A stretch of DNA of 10,675 bases. It comes from Porticoccaceae bacterium (GTDB lineage: Bacteria > Pseudomonadota > Gammaproteobacteria > Pseudomonadales > Porticoccaceae). A program made the position numbers and the translations under genes. Shown here piece by piece: positions 1-6,988 of the stretch. Every line of letters starts with the position of its first letter. The stretch's first letter is position 1. Where the stretch lies: assembly GCA_002710745.1 (NCBI GenBank), contig PALW01000002.1:22323-32997 (forward strand), given 5' to 3'. The notes under the pieces are model-generated. The model had not been told where the DNA came from and did not search any database. It saw only the letters and a program-made list of their open reading frames with translations.

Positions 1-1653
1 GTGCAAACGTCAACAGGCCATGTTGCAGATTCAACTGAAAAAGACCCAAGTAAATTACTTAATGTTTTGTATGGTACACAAACAGGAAACGCTGAATCGC
101 TCGCATGTGAGACAGCAGATGCGGCCAGAAACTTTGATATTGAAGCGAAAGTGCAAGGTTTAGATGAGATTGATATAAGTACTTTTGCAAACATGAATAA
201 CGTTATTTTTACCATAGCAACCTACGGTGAAGGTGAAATGCCTGACAATGCGGAACTTTTTTGGAAAGATCTCAGTAACTCAGATATGCCCAAACTCCCT
301 AATATGAAGTTCGGTGTATTAGCACTTGGGGATACTGGTTACGATGAATTTTGCCAAGCTGGAAAGTTGATTGATATGAGGCTGGAGCAGCTAGGCGCAA
401 CAAGAATTATTAAACGACAAGATTGTGATGTTGACTATGAGGAAGTCGCGTCATCATGGATCAGTAATATCATGCCTAAGTTATCTGATAACCCTAAAAA
501 GACAAGCTTTCAACGTGAAGTAAAATCAGAAAAATCTGTTTGGAATAGAAAAAATCCGTTCACCGCAGTCTTATCAACAAATAGACTCCTATCGAAGGTG
601 GGTTCGAGTAAGGAGATAAGACATTTTGAAGTAGATCTATCCGATAGTGGGATTTTGTATGAAGCCGGCGACGTTATAAATATCTTGCCTATAAATTCTC
701 CCGAGTTAGTAGAATCAATTATCACCCGCCTTGGTGTGGAGAGTTCCTTCGTTCCAAAGGGTAAGTCCGAATCAATTGAGGCGCTATTAACTTCAAACTA
801 TGAAATATCTACTCCGTCCAAAAATTTAGTAGCATACATTGGAGATAAGATTGATCACAAGGAGATTAAGTCAGTTCTTCAGAGTGTAAACAAAGAGGTA
901 TTATCGGAATATCTTTGGGGGAAAGACATACTAGATCTGCTAAATATTGATCCCAATTATACATTTGATATTAATGATTTTTTGTCTAACTTGAAATCTT
1001 TGCAGCATAGGGCTTACTCAATTTCTTCCAGTCCAATGAAGTACCCTAATTCAATTCATATGACAATATCTGCTGTTAGATGGAATAAAAATGATAGAAC
1101 TCATTTGGGAGTTTGTTCTTCTTATTTATCTGATAGGGTGCCAGAGAGTAAATCTGTAAAAATATTTGTGACTCCAAATAAATCATTTAGGATTCCTGAG
1201 GATAGTAAAACACCAATGATTATGGTTGGTCCTGGGACTGGTGTTGCACCATTCAGAGCATTTTTAGATGAACGAGAAATGAGTAAAGCCACTGGAGACA
1301 ATTGGTTGTTTTTTGGTGATCAAACTAGAGAGTTTGACTTCTCCTATGAAGAAGAGTTCCTAAATAAAATGGATTCTAGCCTTCTCACTAAGCTCGATCT
1401 GGCTTTTTCCAGAGATCAAAAAGAAAAGGTGTATGTTCAAGATAGAATGCGGGAGAAAAGTAAGGAAATGTTCGAGTGGCTCGAGCGAGGAGCTCATTTT
1501 TACGTTTGTGGTGATGCAACTAGAATGGCCAAAGACGTTGACTCAGCGTTACGTGAAATCATTGCACAAGAGGGCAAAATGACACCTGAAAATGCAGATA
1601 TTTACGTCAATAACCTCAAGAGAGAAAAACGTTACCTTAGAGACGTATATTGA
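1..1653 (+). CDS. CysJ-like NADPH diflavin reductase (sulfite reductase flavoprotein alpha-type), N-terminus uncertain
   Basis: This protein would carry electrons from NADPH through FAD to FMN and on to a haem-protein partner; in CysJ the partner is CysI, which reduces sulfite to sulfide. It shows an FMN flavodoxin domain (residues about 20-160: GTQTGN at 25-30, ATYGEGE at 73-79, LGDTGYDEFCQAGK from 109). The FAD/NADPH reductase half follows: RAYSISSSP at 337-345, GVCS at 370-373, GPGTGVAP at 410-417, SRDQ...KVYVQ at 470-480 for the NADPH 2'-phosphate, CGDATRMAKDV at 503-513, and a C-terminal DVY whose Tyr is expected to stack on FAD. The reading frame opens with GTG on the first base of the window. 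With only about 20 residues before the flavodoxin domain, against about 60 in E. coli CysJ, the true start may lie upstream. No cysI or other cys gene is visible; hemE follows after 27 bases. Family is certain; partner and exact role are not. Confidence 0.85.
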   Translation: MQTSTGHVADSTEKDPSKLLNVLYGTQTGNAESLACETADAARNFDIEAKVQGLDEIDISTFANMNNVIFTIATYGEGEMPDNAELFWKDLSNSDMPKLPNMKFGVLALGDTGYDEFCQAGKLIDMRLEQLGATRIIKRQDCDVDYEEVASSWISNIMPKLSDNPKKTSFQREVKSEKSVWNRKNPFTAVLSTNRLLSKVGSSKEIRHFEVDLSDSGILYEAGDVINILPINSPELVESIITRLGVESSFVPKGKSESIEALLTSNYEISTPSKNLVAYIGDKIDHKEIKSVLQSVNKEVLSEYLWGKDILDLLNIDPNYTFDINDFLSNLKSLQHRAYSISSSPMKYPNSIHMTISAVRWNKNDRTHLGVCSSYLSDRVPESKSVKIFVTPNKSFRIPEDSKTPMIMVGPGTGVAPFRAFLDEREMSKATGDNWLFFGDQTREFDFSYEEEFLNKMDSSLLTKLDLAFSRDQKEKVYVQDRMREKSKEMFEWLERGAHFYVCGDATRMAKDVDSALREIIAQEGKMTPENADIYVNNLKREKRYLRDVY

Positions 1654-1680
1654 AATTTTTCAATTGTGCTATCAAAAGAA

Positions 1681-2739
1681 ATGACTGAGATTAAAAACGA
1701 TAGATTTCTGCGAGCTCTGCGGCGAAAAAGTGTTGATAGAACTCCAATATGGATCATGCGCCAAGCAGGTAGGTATTTGCCTGAATACAGAGTTACAAGG
1801 GAAAAAGCTGGCGATTTTCTGGCTTTATGTAAAAACAAACAATTATGCTGTGAGGTAGCACTTCAGCCGCTTGAGCGCTTTGATTTAGATGCAGCAATAT
1901 TATTCTCTGACATCCTTACGATTCCAGATGCTTTGGGTCTCGGTTTGTATTTTGAAGCAGGAGAGGGTCCAAAATTTAGGAAGACCATTCAAAATCTTTC
2001 CGATGTTGAAAATTTACCCAAAATAAGTATCCATAACGACCTTTCTTATGTGCTCGATGCGGTTTCCTTAATTAAGTATGAGCTTAATAACCGGTTGCCA
2101 TTAATCGGTTTTTCAGGAAGTCCATGGACTCTTGCTGCTTACATGATTGAGGGACAGGGCAGTAAAAATTTTTCGAAAGTGAAGGCGATGCGCTACCAAG
2201 ATCCAATGTTGCTGCATCTACTCCTTGAGAAACTTACTTCCTGTGTTATTGATTACCTTAATGCACAGATTGAGCATGGTGTGCAAGTGGTTCAAATATT
2301 CGACTCTTGGGGCGGATTGTTGAGTCATGATAGTTATTTTGACTTTTCGTTGAACTACATGAACCAAATTATCAAAGGTCTAAAAATCGTGCACGGTGAC
2401 AATATACCAATTATTTTATACACCAAGGGAGGCGGGCAATGGATCTCAGATATAGCCAAAACGAATTGTGACTGCATAGGTATTGACTGGACTACAGATA
2501 TAAGAAGTGCCCGACAAAAAGTCGGAAATCTTGTGTCGATACAGGGTAATTTAGATCCGAGTGTTCTTTTATCTGATAAGTCAATGATTCGAAATGAAGT
2601 GTCAAAGATAATAGAGAGTTTTGGTCCCCACCCTGGACATATTTTTAATCTTGGTCACGGTATTACACCTGATGTAAAGCCTGATAATGTTAATGAAATG
2701 ATAATGGCTGTACATGATTTTTCTTATCAATTTAGTTGA
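1681..2739 (+). CDS. hemE: Uroporphyrinogen decarboxylase
   Basis: This cytosolic, cofactor-free enzyme removes four carboxyl groups from the acetate side chains of uroporphyrinogen III to give coproporphyrinogen III, a shared step of haem synthesis. The 352-residue protein matches the family along its whole length (354 in E. coli). Visible motifs are MRQAGRYLPEY with substrate-binding Arg27 and Arg31, LFSDILTIPDALG with the central Asp77, FSGSPWTLAAYM with Tyr154, FTKGGGQW-like YTKGGGQW, IDWTTDI, QGNLDP, and FNLGHGI with His326. I chose the ATG at 1681 because it gives MTEIKNDRFLRAL, which aligns with the E. coli start; a GTG at 1666 would add five residues not expected in the family. The ribosome-binding site is weak (AAAAGAA just before the ATG). 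The gene lies 27 bases after the diflavin reductase and is probably read from the same transcript. Its last 13 bases overlap the end of psd on the other strand. Confidence 0.97.
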   Translation: MTEIKNDRFLRALRRKSVDRTPIWIMRQAGRYLPEYRVTREKAGDFLALCKNKQLCCEVALQPLERFDLDAAILFSDILTIPDALGLGLYFEAGEGPKFRKTIQNLSDVENLPKISIHNDLSYVLDAVSLIKYELNNRLPLIGFSGSPWTLAAYMIEGQGSKNFSKVKAMRYQDPMLLHLLLEKLTSCVIDYLNAQIEHGVQVVQIFDSWGGLLSHDSYFDFSLNYMNQIIKGLKIVHGDNIPIILYTKGGGQWISDIAKTNCDCIGIDWTTDIRSARQKVGNLVSIQGNLDPSVLLSDKSMIRNEVSKIIESFGPHPGHIFNLGHGITPDVKPDNVNEMIMAVHDFSYQFS

Positions 2740-3605
2740 GAGATGGTTATTCTTTTGCCAACCTGAACGCTGCTATCAGATAAGTTAAATTTCTCTAATG
2801 GAGCAGTTTTTCCATTTTGAAATAGCAAAATTATGGTGGAGCCATATTTAAACTTTCCAATTTCTTCCACTTTTTGAAATTCCATTTGGCTTTCTGATAA
2901 ATCAATTCGTTTTTGTTTATTTTTTTTAAAATCATGAGTGCATTGCCATACTGTTTCAATGCCCGAAACCAGAAAAGCACCCACAAAAATAATCGAGAAG
3001 TAACCTAAATCTTTTGAAAAAAACTCGCAGATCAATCTCTCATTTCTCGAGTAAATTTCAGGTATATGCTCAATACTGTTTTTATTTACTGAATAAAGTT
3101 GTCCTGGGATAAAATGATGAGCTATGATTTTTGCCTTAAATGGAATGTGGACTCTGTGGTAGTCTTTAGGCGACAGATAAATAGTAAAGAAATTACCATT
3201 GATGTACCGATTAGTCATAGCGGTATCCTGTACGAGTTTTATTAGGCTGTAACTACTATTCTTAGCTTGGATAATTTCAGTTGACTTTATTACTCCAAAT
3301 TGCGTAATAGTGCCATCCGCAGGAGAGCAAACACTATTTTCACGTTCGTCGATGGGCCGAACTCCATCTTTTAATTTTCTGGTGAAGAAGTGATTGAAGC
3401 TTTTATAACTAGAAATATTCGAACTTATTGCCTCATTTATGTTAATTTTAAAAATTGCGATTGCTAGCTTTATAAGAGTGTTTTTTATTATTCGCGCTTC
3501 ACTTTCAGCAACTTTTTGAATTAGTTTCGACAGATATCTCTTTGGAAGAATACCTTGAATAGAGGCCAAAAGTCGCTTAATCAAGCGTTTTAAGATTCTG
3601 ATCAT
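2727..3605 (-). CDS. psd: Phosphatidylserine decarboxylase proenzyme
   Basis: The enzyme decarboxylates phosphatidylserine to phosphatidylethanolamine at the inner membrane. The proenzyme cuts itself before a serine, which becomes the pyruvoyl group of the small alpha chain. The 292-residue protein has a basic, amphipathic N-terminus (MIRILKRLIKRLLASI) suited to membrane contact. The catalytic elements are SPADG with Asp97, DYHRVH with His153, PGQLYSVN from 167, VGAFLVSGIETVW at 208-220, and the cleavage site KYGST with Ser256 (bases 2838-2840). The usual E. coli motif is LGST; here Leu is Tyr, while Gly-Ser-Thr is kept. The start is clear because an in-frame TGA lies 6 bases upstream of the ATG. 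The protein is somewhat shorter than E. coli Psd (322). Its partner in the usual locus, rsgA, is missing. It ends inside hemE on the other strand, leaving no room for an intergenic terminator. Confidence 0.96.
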   Translation of the reverse strand: MIRILKRLIKRLLASIQGILPKRYLSKLIQKVAESEARIIKNTLIKLAIAIFKININEAISSNISSYKSFNHFFTRKLKDGVRPIDERENSVCSPADGTITQFGVIKSTEIIQAKNSSYSLIKLVQDTAMTNRYINGNFFTIYLSPKDYHRVHIPFKAKIIAHHFIPGQLYSVNKNSIEHIPEIYSRNERLICEFFSKDLGYFSIIFVGAFLVSGIETVWQCTHDFKKNKQKRIDLSESQMEFQKVEEIGKFKYGSTIILLFQNGKTAPLEKFNLSDSSVQVGKRITISQLN

Positions 3606-3611
3606 TTTCTG

Positions 3612-3746
3612 TCAGTCTTTGTATATTTTTATGAGTGTACCGTCAGAGTTCCCAGATCCTTCCCAGGAGCCGCTATAACATTTTATGTTTGTATAATTCA
3701 GCAGTCCTCGAACGATGCTGATTCGTGTTATCAATCTTTTAAACAT
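3612..3746 (-). CDS. Small 44-codon ORF upstream of psd, doubtful
   Basis: An ATG-initiated frame of 44 codons begins MFKRLITRISIVRGLL and ends LIKIYKD-TGA, 6 bases before the psd ATG and in the same frame. I recognise no family and see no membrane segment; the first 16 residues are basic and hydrophobic, and the middle is rich in Gly and Ser (YSGSWEGSGNSDG). There is no ribosome-binding site, because the ATG sits almost exactly where a transcript from the candidate TATAAT at 3752-3757 would begin. If real, it would be translated leaderless and could couple to psd. It is not a recognisable remnant of rsgA. A chance ORF in the psd leader is at least as likely. Confidence 0.2.
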   Translation of the reverse strand: MFKRLITRISIVRGLLNYTNIKCYSGSWEGSGNSDGTLIKIYKD

Positions 3747-3756
3747 AAGGTATTAT
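3728..3756 (+). promoter_or_regulatory. Candidate sigma-70 promoter for orn
   Basis: TTATCA at 3728-3733 (4 of 6 matches to TTGACA) and TATTAT at 3751-3756 (5 of 6 matches to TATAAT) are separated by exactly 17 bases. The site lies about 40 bases before the orn ATG, which has a good ribosome-binding site (AGGAAG at 3786-3791, 5 bases before ATG). A second TATAAT on the same strand at 3692-3697 lacks a matching -35 box. Confidence 0.4.
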
Positions 3757-3781
3757 AGACTTTAAATAAAGTTGTTATCAC
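3752..3781 (-). promoter_or_regulatory. Candidate sigma-70 promoter for psd
   Basis: On the - strand there is a perfect -10 box TATAAT (bases 3757 to 3752) with a -35-like GTGATA (3781 to 3776, 4 of 6 matches to TTGACA) and an 18-base spacer. The expected start of transcription is near 3745, giving a psd leader of about 140 bases. The -10 shares its bases with the candidate orn promoter on the opposite strand. This is a motif match only. Confidence 0.35.
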
Positions 3782-3796
3782 ATACAGGAAGAATTA

Positions 3797-4327
3797 ATGA
3801 ACTTGGTATGGATTGATCTTGAGATGACGGGTTTGCAACCTGACAAAGAGCGTATTATAGAGATTGCAACTGTCGTAACCGATTACAACCTGCAGATTTT
3901 AGCAGAGGGCCCGTCAATTGCCATCAAGCAACCTGATTCACTTCTCAACAGTATGGATGATTGGAATCGTGAGCAGCATGGCAGATCAGGTTTAATAAAT
4001 CGCGTTAGACAGAGCGAAATTGATGAATTCCAGGCGATGCAATCAACAGTAGAGTTTTTATTAAAGTGGGTGAAAAAAGGCGAATCGCCTATGTGTGGAA
4101 ACTCAATATCTTTAGATAGAAGATTTTTAATAAAATATATGCCCGAGTTAGAGTCGATTTTTCATTACAGGAATATTGATGTGAGCACATTAAAAGAACT
4201 TGCGAAAAGATGGAATCCAGAAATGGAATCTGGATTCAGCAAGAAAGGAGCTCATTTGGCTCTCGATGATATATATGAGTCGATAGCAGAGCTGGAGTAT
4301 TATCGAAAAAATATGCTCAAATGTTAA
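3797..4327 (+). CDS. orn: Oligoribonuclease (3'-5' exonuclease for very short RNAs)
   Basis: Orn is a dimeric DEDDh exonuclease that degrades RNA dinucleotides and other very short oligoribonucleotides at the end of mRNA decay. It also cleaves pGpG, which links it to cyclic-di-GMP turnover in gammaproteobacteria. The 176-residue protein is nearly the full family length (181 in E. coli). All catalytic residues are present: Asp7 and Glu9 in WIDLEMTGL, Asp107 in GNSISLDRRFL, and His153 with Asp158 in GAHLALDDI. The family signatures YMPELE, FHYR and DVSTLKELAKRW are also visible. The start is well supported by AGGAAG 5 bases upstream of the ATG. The gene diverges from psd and overlaps the end of queG by 11 bases. 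In E. coli, rsgA lies upstream and tRNA-Gly genes downstream; both are absent here. Confidence 0.97.
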   Translation: MNLVWIDLEMTGLQPDKERIIEIATVVTDYNLQILAEGPSIAIKQPDSLLNSMDDWNREQHGRSGLINRVRQSEIDEFQAMQSTVEFLLKWVKKGESPMCGNSISLDRRFLIKYMPELESIFHYRNIDVSTLKELAKRWNPEMESGFSKKGAHLALDDIYESIAELEYYRKNMLKC

Positions 4328-5402
4328 GTTTGCGATTTTGTTCCTCTAATGCCCAGTAAAGGTGTTCTCTAAGCATCTCTGAGCTCTTGGGGATTCTGTC
4401 GTTAAGGCTTTTTATGATGTTTACGCTCGGTGGCGCGTTTCCCAAACCAACAGCGAGGTTTCGCAACCACCTCTCATAACCAATTCTTCTTATTGGCGAT
4501 CCTAAAGTTTTTTCTTGAAATTCTGATTCACTCCAATTGAAAAGCTCCAGCAGTGAAGAATTATTAAGCTTATGTCGGGGCTGAAATAATTCTTCAGATG
4601 TTATCGTTGGATCTCTATTCCAAGGACACCAAATTTGACAATCATCACAACCAAAAACACGATTTCCCATTAGCGCGCGTAATTCTTTCGGGATGATGCC
4701 TTTATTTTCTATTGTTTGATAAGAAATACACTTTTTTGCGTCCAGAACATATGGTTCTGGAAATGCATTTGTTGGACATACTTTCATACAAGCATTACAT
4801 TTGCCACAAAGATTGACCTCTTTTTTGTTATCAACTGGCAGAGGAAGAGATGTGTATATTTCTCCAAGAAAAAACCATGACCCAACCGTTTTGTCGATAA
4901 GTAATGTATTTTTACCAATCCAACCCAACCCTCCTTGTTCAGCCAAAGGTTTTTCAAGAACCGGAGCGCTATCAACAAATGGCCTTTGATTAAATTGTTC
5001 CTCGGGTATTTCTTTAGCAATCTTTTTGGTCAGGCTACCCAGCTTTTTTCTTATGATTTTGTGATAATCCTTACCTAGCGCATATCTTGAAATGTAGGCT
5101 TTATTGCCATCTTTCAACGTTGCAATCATATCCGGATCAGATAGATAGTTCATTCTTACCGATATGACGCGAATCGTCCCTGAAACTAGCTTTTCGGGCA
5201 CATATCTCTTCTCTCCATGTTTCGCCATCCAATCCATCGACCCATTATATTTATTATCTAACCATAACTTTAATTTTTTAGATGCATATGTTAGATCCGG
5301 TTCTATTATGGAAACCTTCTGGAAGCCAAGATTACCTCCCCAATGTTTAATATTTGCGGCAAGCTGATCTAGGTCTATATTGTTTTGGTTAAATTCTGGC
5401 AT
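4317..5402 (-). CDS. queG: Epoxyqueuosine reductase
   Basis: QueG carries out the last step of queuosine synthesis, reducing epoxyqueuosine to queuosine at the wobble position of tRNAs with GUN anticodons, using cobalamin and two [4Fe-4S] clusters. The 361-residue protein contains RVISVRMNYL (78-87), SRYALGKDYHK (105-115), the RPFVDSAPVLE segment with the likely catalytic Asp144, GLGWIGKNTLL, and eight cluster cysteines: 199, 202, 205 and 209 (CGKCNACMKVCP), then 225, 252, 255 and 259 (GCDDCQIWCPWN). The HEAT-like C-terminus keeps RRIGYERWLRNLAVGLGNAP. I chose the ATG at 5402; an in-frame TTG at 5411 would add three residues, and neither has a strong ribosome-binding site. The C-terminus is shorter than in E. 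coli (379). The gene faces away from nnr across a 50-base gap, in the same layout as E. coli, and converges on orn. Confidence 0.96.
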   Translation of the reverse strand: MPEFNQNNIDLDQLAANIKHWGGNLGFQKVSIIEPDLTYASKKLKLWLDNKYNGSMDWMAKHGEKRYVPEKLVSGTIRVISVRMNYLSDPDMIATLKDGNKAYISRYALGKDYHKIIRKKLGSLTKKIAKEIPEEQFNQRPFVDSAPVLEKPLAEQGGLGWIGKNTLLIDKTVGSWFFLGEIYTSLPLPVDNKKEVNLCGKCNACMKVCPTNAFPEPYVLDAKKCISYQTIENKGIIPKELRALMGNRVFGCDDCQIWCPWNRDPTITSEELFQPRHKLNNSSLLELFNWSESEFQEKTLGSPIRRIGYERWLRNLAVGLGNAPPSVNIIKSLNDRIPKSSEMLREHLYWALEEQNRKLNI

Positions 5403-5452
5403 TATTACCAATACTCATAGCTTTGATTTCATAATTTTACTAGAGTTTATTC

Positions 5453-6973
5453 ATGGAAAAAAATAATAAAATCTTTAAGACTGAGCAGATTAAATTAATC
5501 GAAAAAATTTATTGCGGGTCGGACATTAATAAGCAGCTAGGTTTGATGGAACGTGCCGCAAAATGTGTCATGAAAAACTTGATAGGAAAGTTTGGCAAAC
5601 CAAAAAAATTATATGTTTTGTGCGGCCACTCCAATAATGGAGCAGATGGTTATCTATGTGCTCTAATCGGAAATGAAATGAATATTTCTGTAACAATCAT
5701 TGAGGAAAAGAATGTTCAGAAAAGATCATTACTTGCAGAGACAACTCGCAGAAAATGTATAGAGCAAAATATTGCTATTGAATTTTTTGACGATTCTTAT
5801 GTTCTGGATACTGGTGTAATAATAGATGCATTAATAGGCACTGGTCTGACTGGCGTATTAAGAGGTCCCATGCAAAAAATAATAAAGTTTGTTAATCAAC
5901 AAACTTCTCCAGTTATCTCGATTGACATGCCATCCGGAATAGTCTCGGATACTGGATATATTCCATCGGTTGCTGTTAGAGCAGATCTTACTGTTTGTTT
6001 GATTGCTTTAAAACCTGGATTGCTATCAGGAAAGGCAAGAGAGTATATCGGGGAGCTAGTTGTTGACGATCTTAAAATTGATCTCTGTCGCTATCCAAAT
6101 GTAAGTAAATTTGGGCAACTTTTGGATATAGATAAGGCGATTGAAAACTTACCAAAGAGAAGCGCTGCATTTCACAAGTATGATGCTGGATTATGTGTAA
6201 TAGTTGGCGGCGATTTTGGAATGGGTGGCGCTCCGATAATCTCTGCCGAGGGCTCGATGAGAATTGGCTCAGGGCTTACAAGAATAGTAACCCGCCCCGA
6301 TCATGTGATTGCTTGTCTTATTAGAAATCCGGAGTGCCTTGTAGATGGGATAAATACGGTCAGCGAAGCTCGACGATTAACTGATAAAGCGTCAGCCATT
6401 GTAATAGGTCCAGGACTGGGAAAGTCTCCTTGGTCAAGGGAAATGTTAAAGACTTTTATGAATACCGATGTGCCAATTATTTTAGATGCTGATGCTCTAT
6501 CTTTAATCGCGGAAAAAGAATCATCTTTTGATTATAAGGCGAAAAAAATTGTTATAACTCCGCATGCCGGAGAGGCTGCGAAATTACTTGGGTGTTCAGT
6601 ACGAGAAGTTGAAGAAAATAGATATGCGGCAGTTAATAAGCTGCAAAGCATATTTGGAGGTGTTGTTTTACTGAAAGGACCAGGTTCAATTCTATCCTCT
6701 CTAAATTCTGATGAGTTATTTGTATGTCCATATGGTAATGCTGCGCTCGCCACTGCAGGATCCGGCGATTTATTAAGTGGGTTAATTGGGGGATTAGTAG
6801 CTCAAGGAAAGAGTATTCAGGAGGCAGCGGAGATTGGTGTATCAGTTCATAGTTATGCCTCAGACATGGCATTGCATGAATATGCCGACAAAGGTTTAAT
6901 AGCAACAGACTTGTTAGCTTATATAAAGCAGATAATTAATGGGCAGAATTTTAATTATCATAATAAAGATTGA
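5453..6973 (+). CDS. nnr: Bifunctional NAD(P)H-hydrate epimerase / ADP-dependent NAD(P)H-hydrate dehydratase
   Basis: Nnr repairs NADH and NADPH that have become hydrated. The N-terminal domain interconverts the R and S hydrates, and the C-terminal ribokinase-like domain dehydrates the S form using ADP. The 506-residue protein (515 in E. coli) has both domains. The epimerase half (about 1-220) shows GHSNNGADGY (58-67), DALIGTGLTG with Asp125, and IDMPSG (157-162). The dehydratase half (about 235-500) shows IVGGDFGMGGA, IGPGLG (318-323), LDADAL (344-349), TPHAGEAAKLLG from 369, LLKGPGS, and GNAALATAGSGDLLSG (428-443) with the likely catalytic Asp439. Small departures from the commonest motifs are Ala64 in NNGADGY (usually NNGGDGY), HKYDAG at 241-246 (usually HKGxxG) and PHAGE (usually PHPGE). 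It heads the run nnr-tsaE-amiB-mutL, with tsaE 15 bases downstream. The start ATG has only a weak ribosome-binding site. Confidence 0.95.
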   Translation: MEKNNKIFKTEQIKLIEKIYCGSDINKQLGLMERAAKCVMKNLIGKFGKPKKLYVLCGHSNNGADGYLCALIGNEMNISVTIIEEKNVQKRSLLAETTRRKCIEQNIAIEFFDDSYVLDTGVIIDALIGTGLTGVLRGPMQKIIKFVNQQTSPVISIDMPSGIVSDTGYIPSVAVRADLTVCLIALKPGLLSGKAREYIGELVVDDLKIDLCRYPNVSKFGQLLDIDKAIENLPKRSAAFHKYDAGLCVIVGGDFGMGGAPIISAEGSMRIGSGLTRIVTRPDHVIACLIRNPECLVDGINTVSEARRLTDKASAIVIGPGLGKSPWSREMLKTFMNTDVPIILDADALSLIAEKESSFDYKAKKIVITPHAGEAAKLLGCSVREVEENRYAAVNKLQSIFGGVVLLKGPGSILSSLNSDELFVCPYGNAALATAGSGDLLSGLIGGLVAQGKSIQEAAEIGVSVHSYASDMALHEYADKGLIATDLLAYIKQIINGQNFNYHNKD

Positions 6974-6977
6974 TTCT

Positions 6978-6982
6978 AAGGA
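6978..6982 (+). promoter_or_regulatory. Ribosome-binding site supporting the TTG start of tsaE
   Basis: AAGGA lies 6 bases before the TTG at 6989. The next in-frame ATG is at codon 16, inside the conserved N-terminal region and without such a site, so this motif decides for the TTG start. Confidence 0.65.
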
Positions 6983-6988
6983 TCCAAC

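Noticed and set aside
3651..3690. Possible hairpin or structured leader (TCCTTCCCAGGA, AACATTTTATGTT) before psd and orn
   Set aside because: The stems are only 4-5 base pairs, have no following T run, and resemble no known riboswitch; too weak to call a terminator or RNA element.
4328..4450. Search for tRNA-Gly genes after orn, as in E. coli
   Set aside because: The bases after the orn stop are the queG 3' coding region on the other strand; no tRNA-like cloverleaf or CCA-ended sequence is present.
5403..5452. Promoter for the nnr operon in the 50-base gap between queG and nnr
   Set aside because: I see only A/T-rich sequence without a -35 and -10 pair at proper spacing; the real promoter may lie within queG, so no site is called.
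6633..6905. 90-codon ORF on the - strand inside nnr, with overlapping 73-codon ORF at 6532-6753
   Set aside because: Both lie opposite the strongly conserved dehydratase half of nnr, have no recognisable motif and no independent ribosome-binding site; they are shadows of the real frame.
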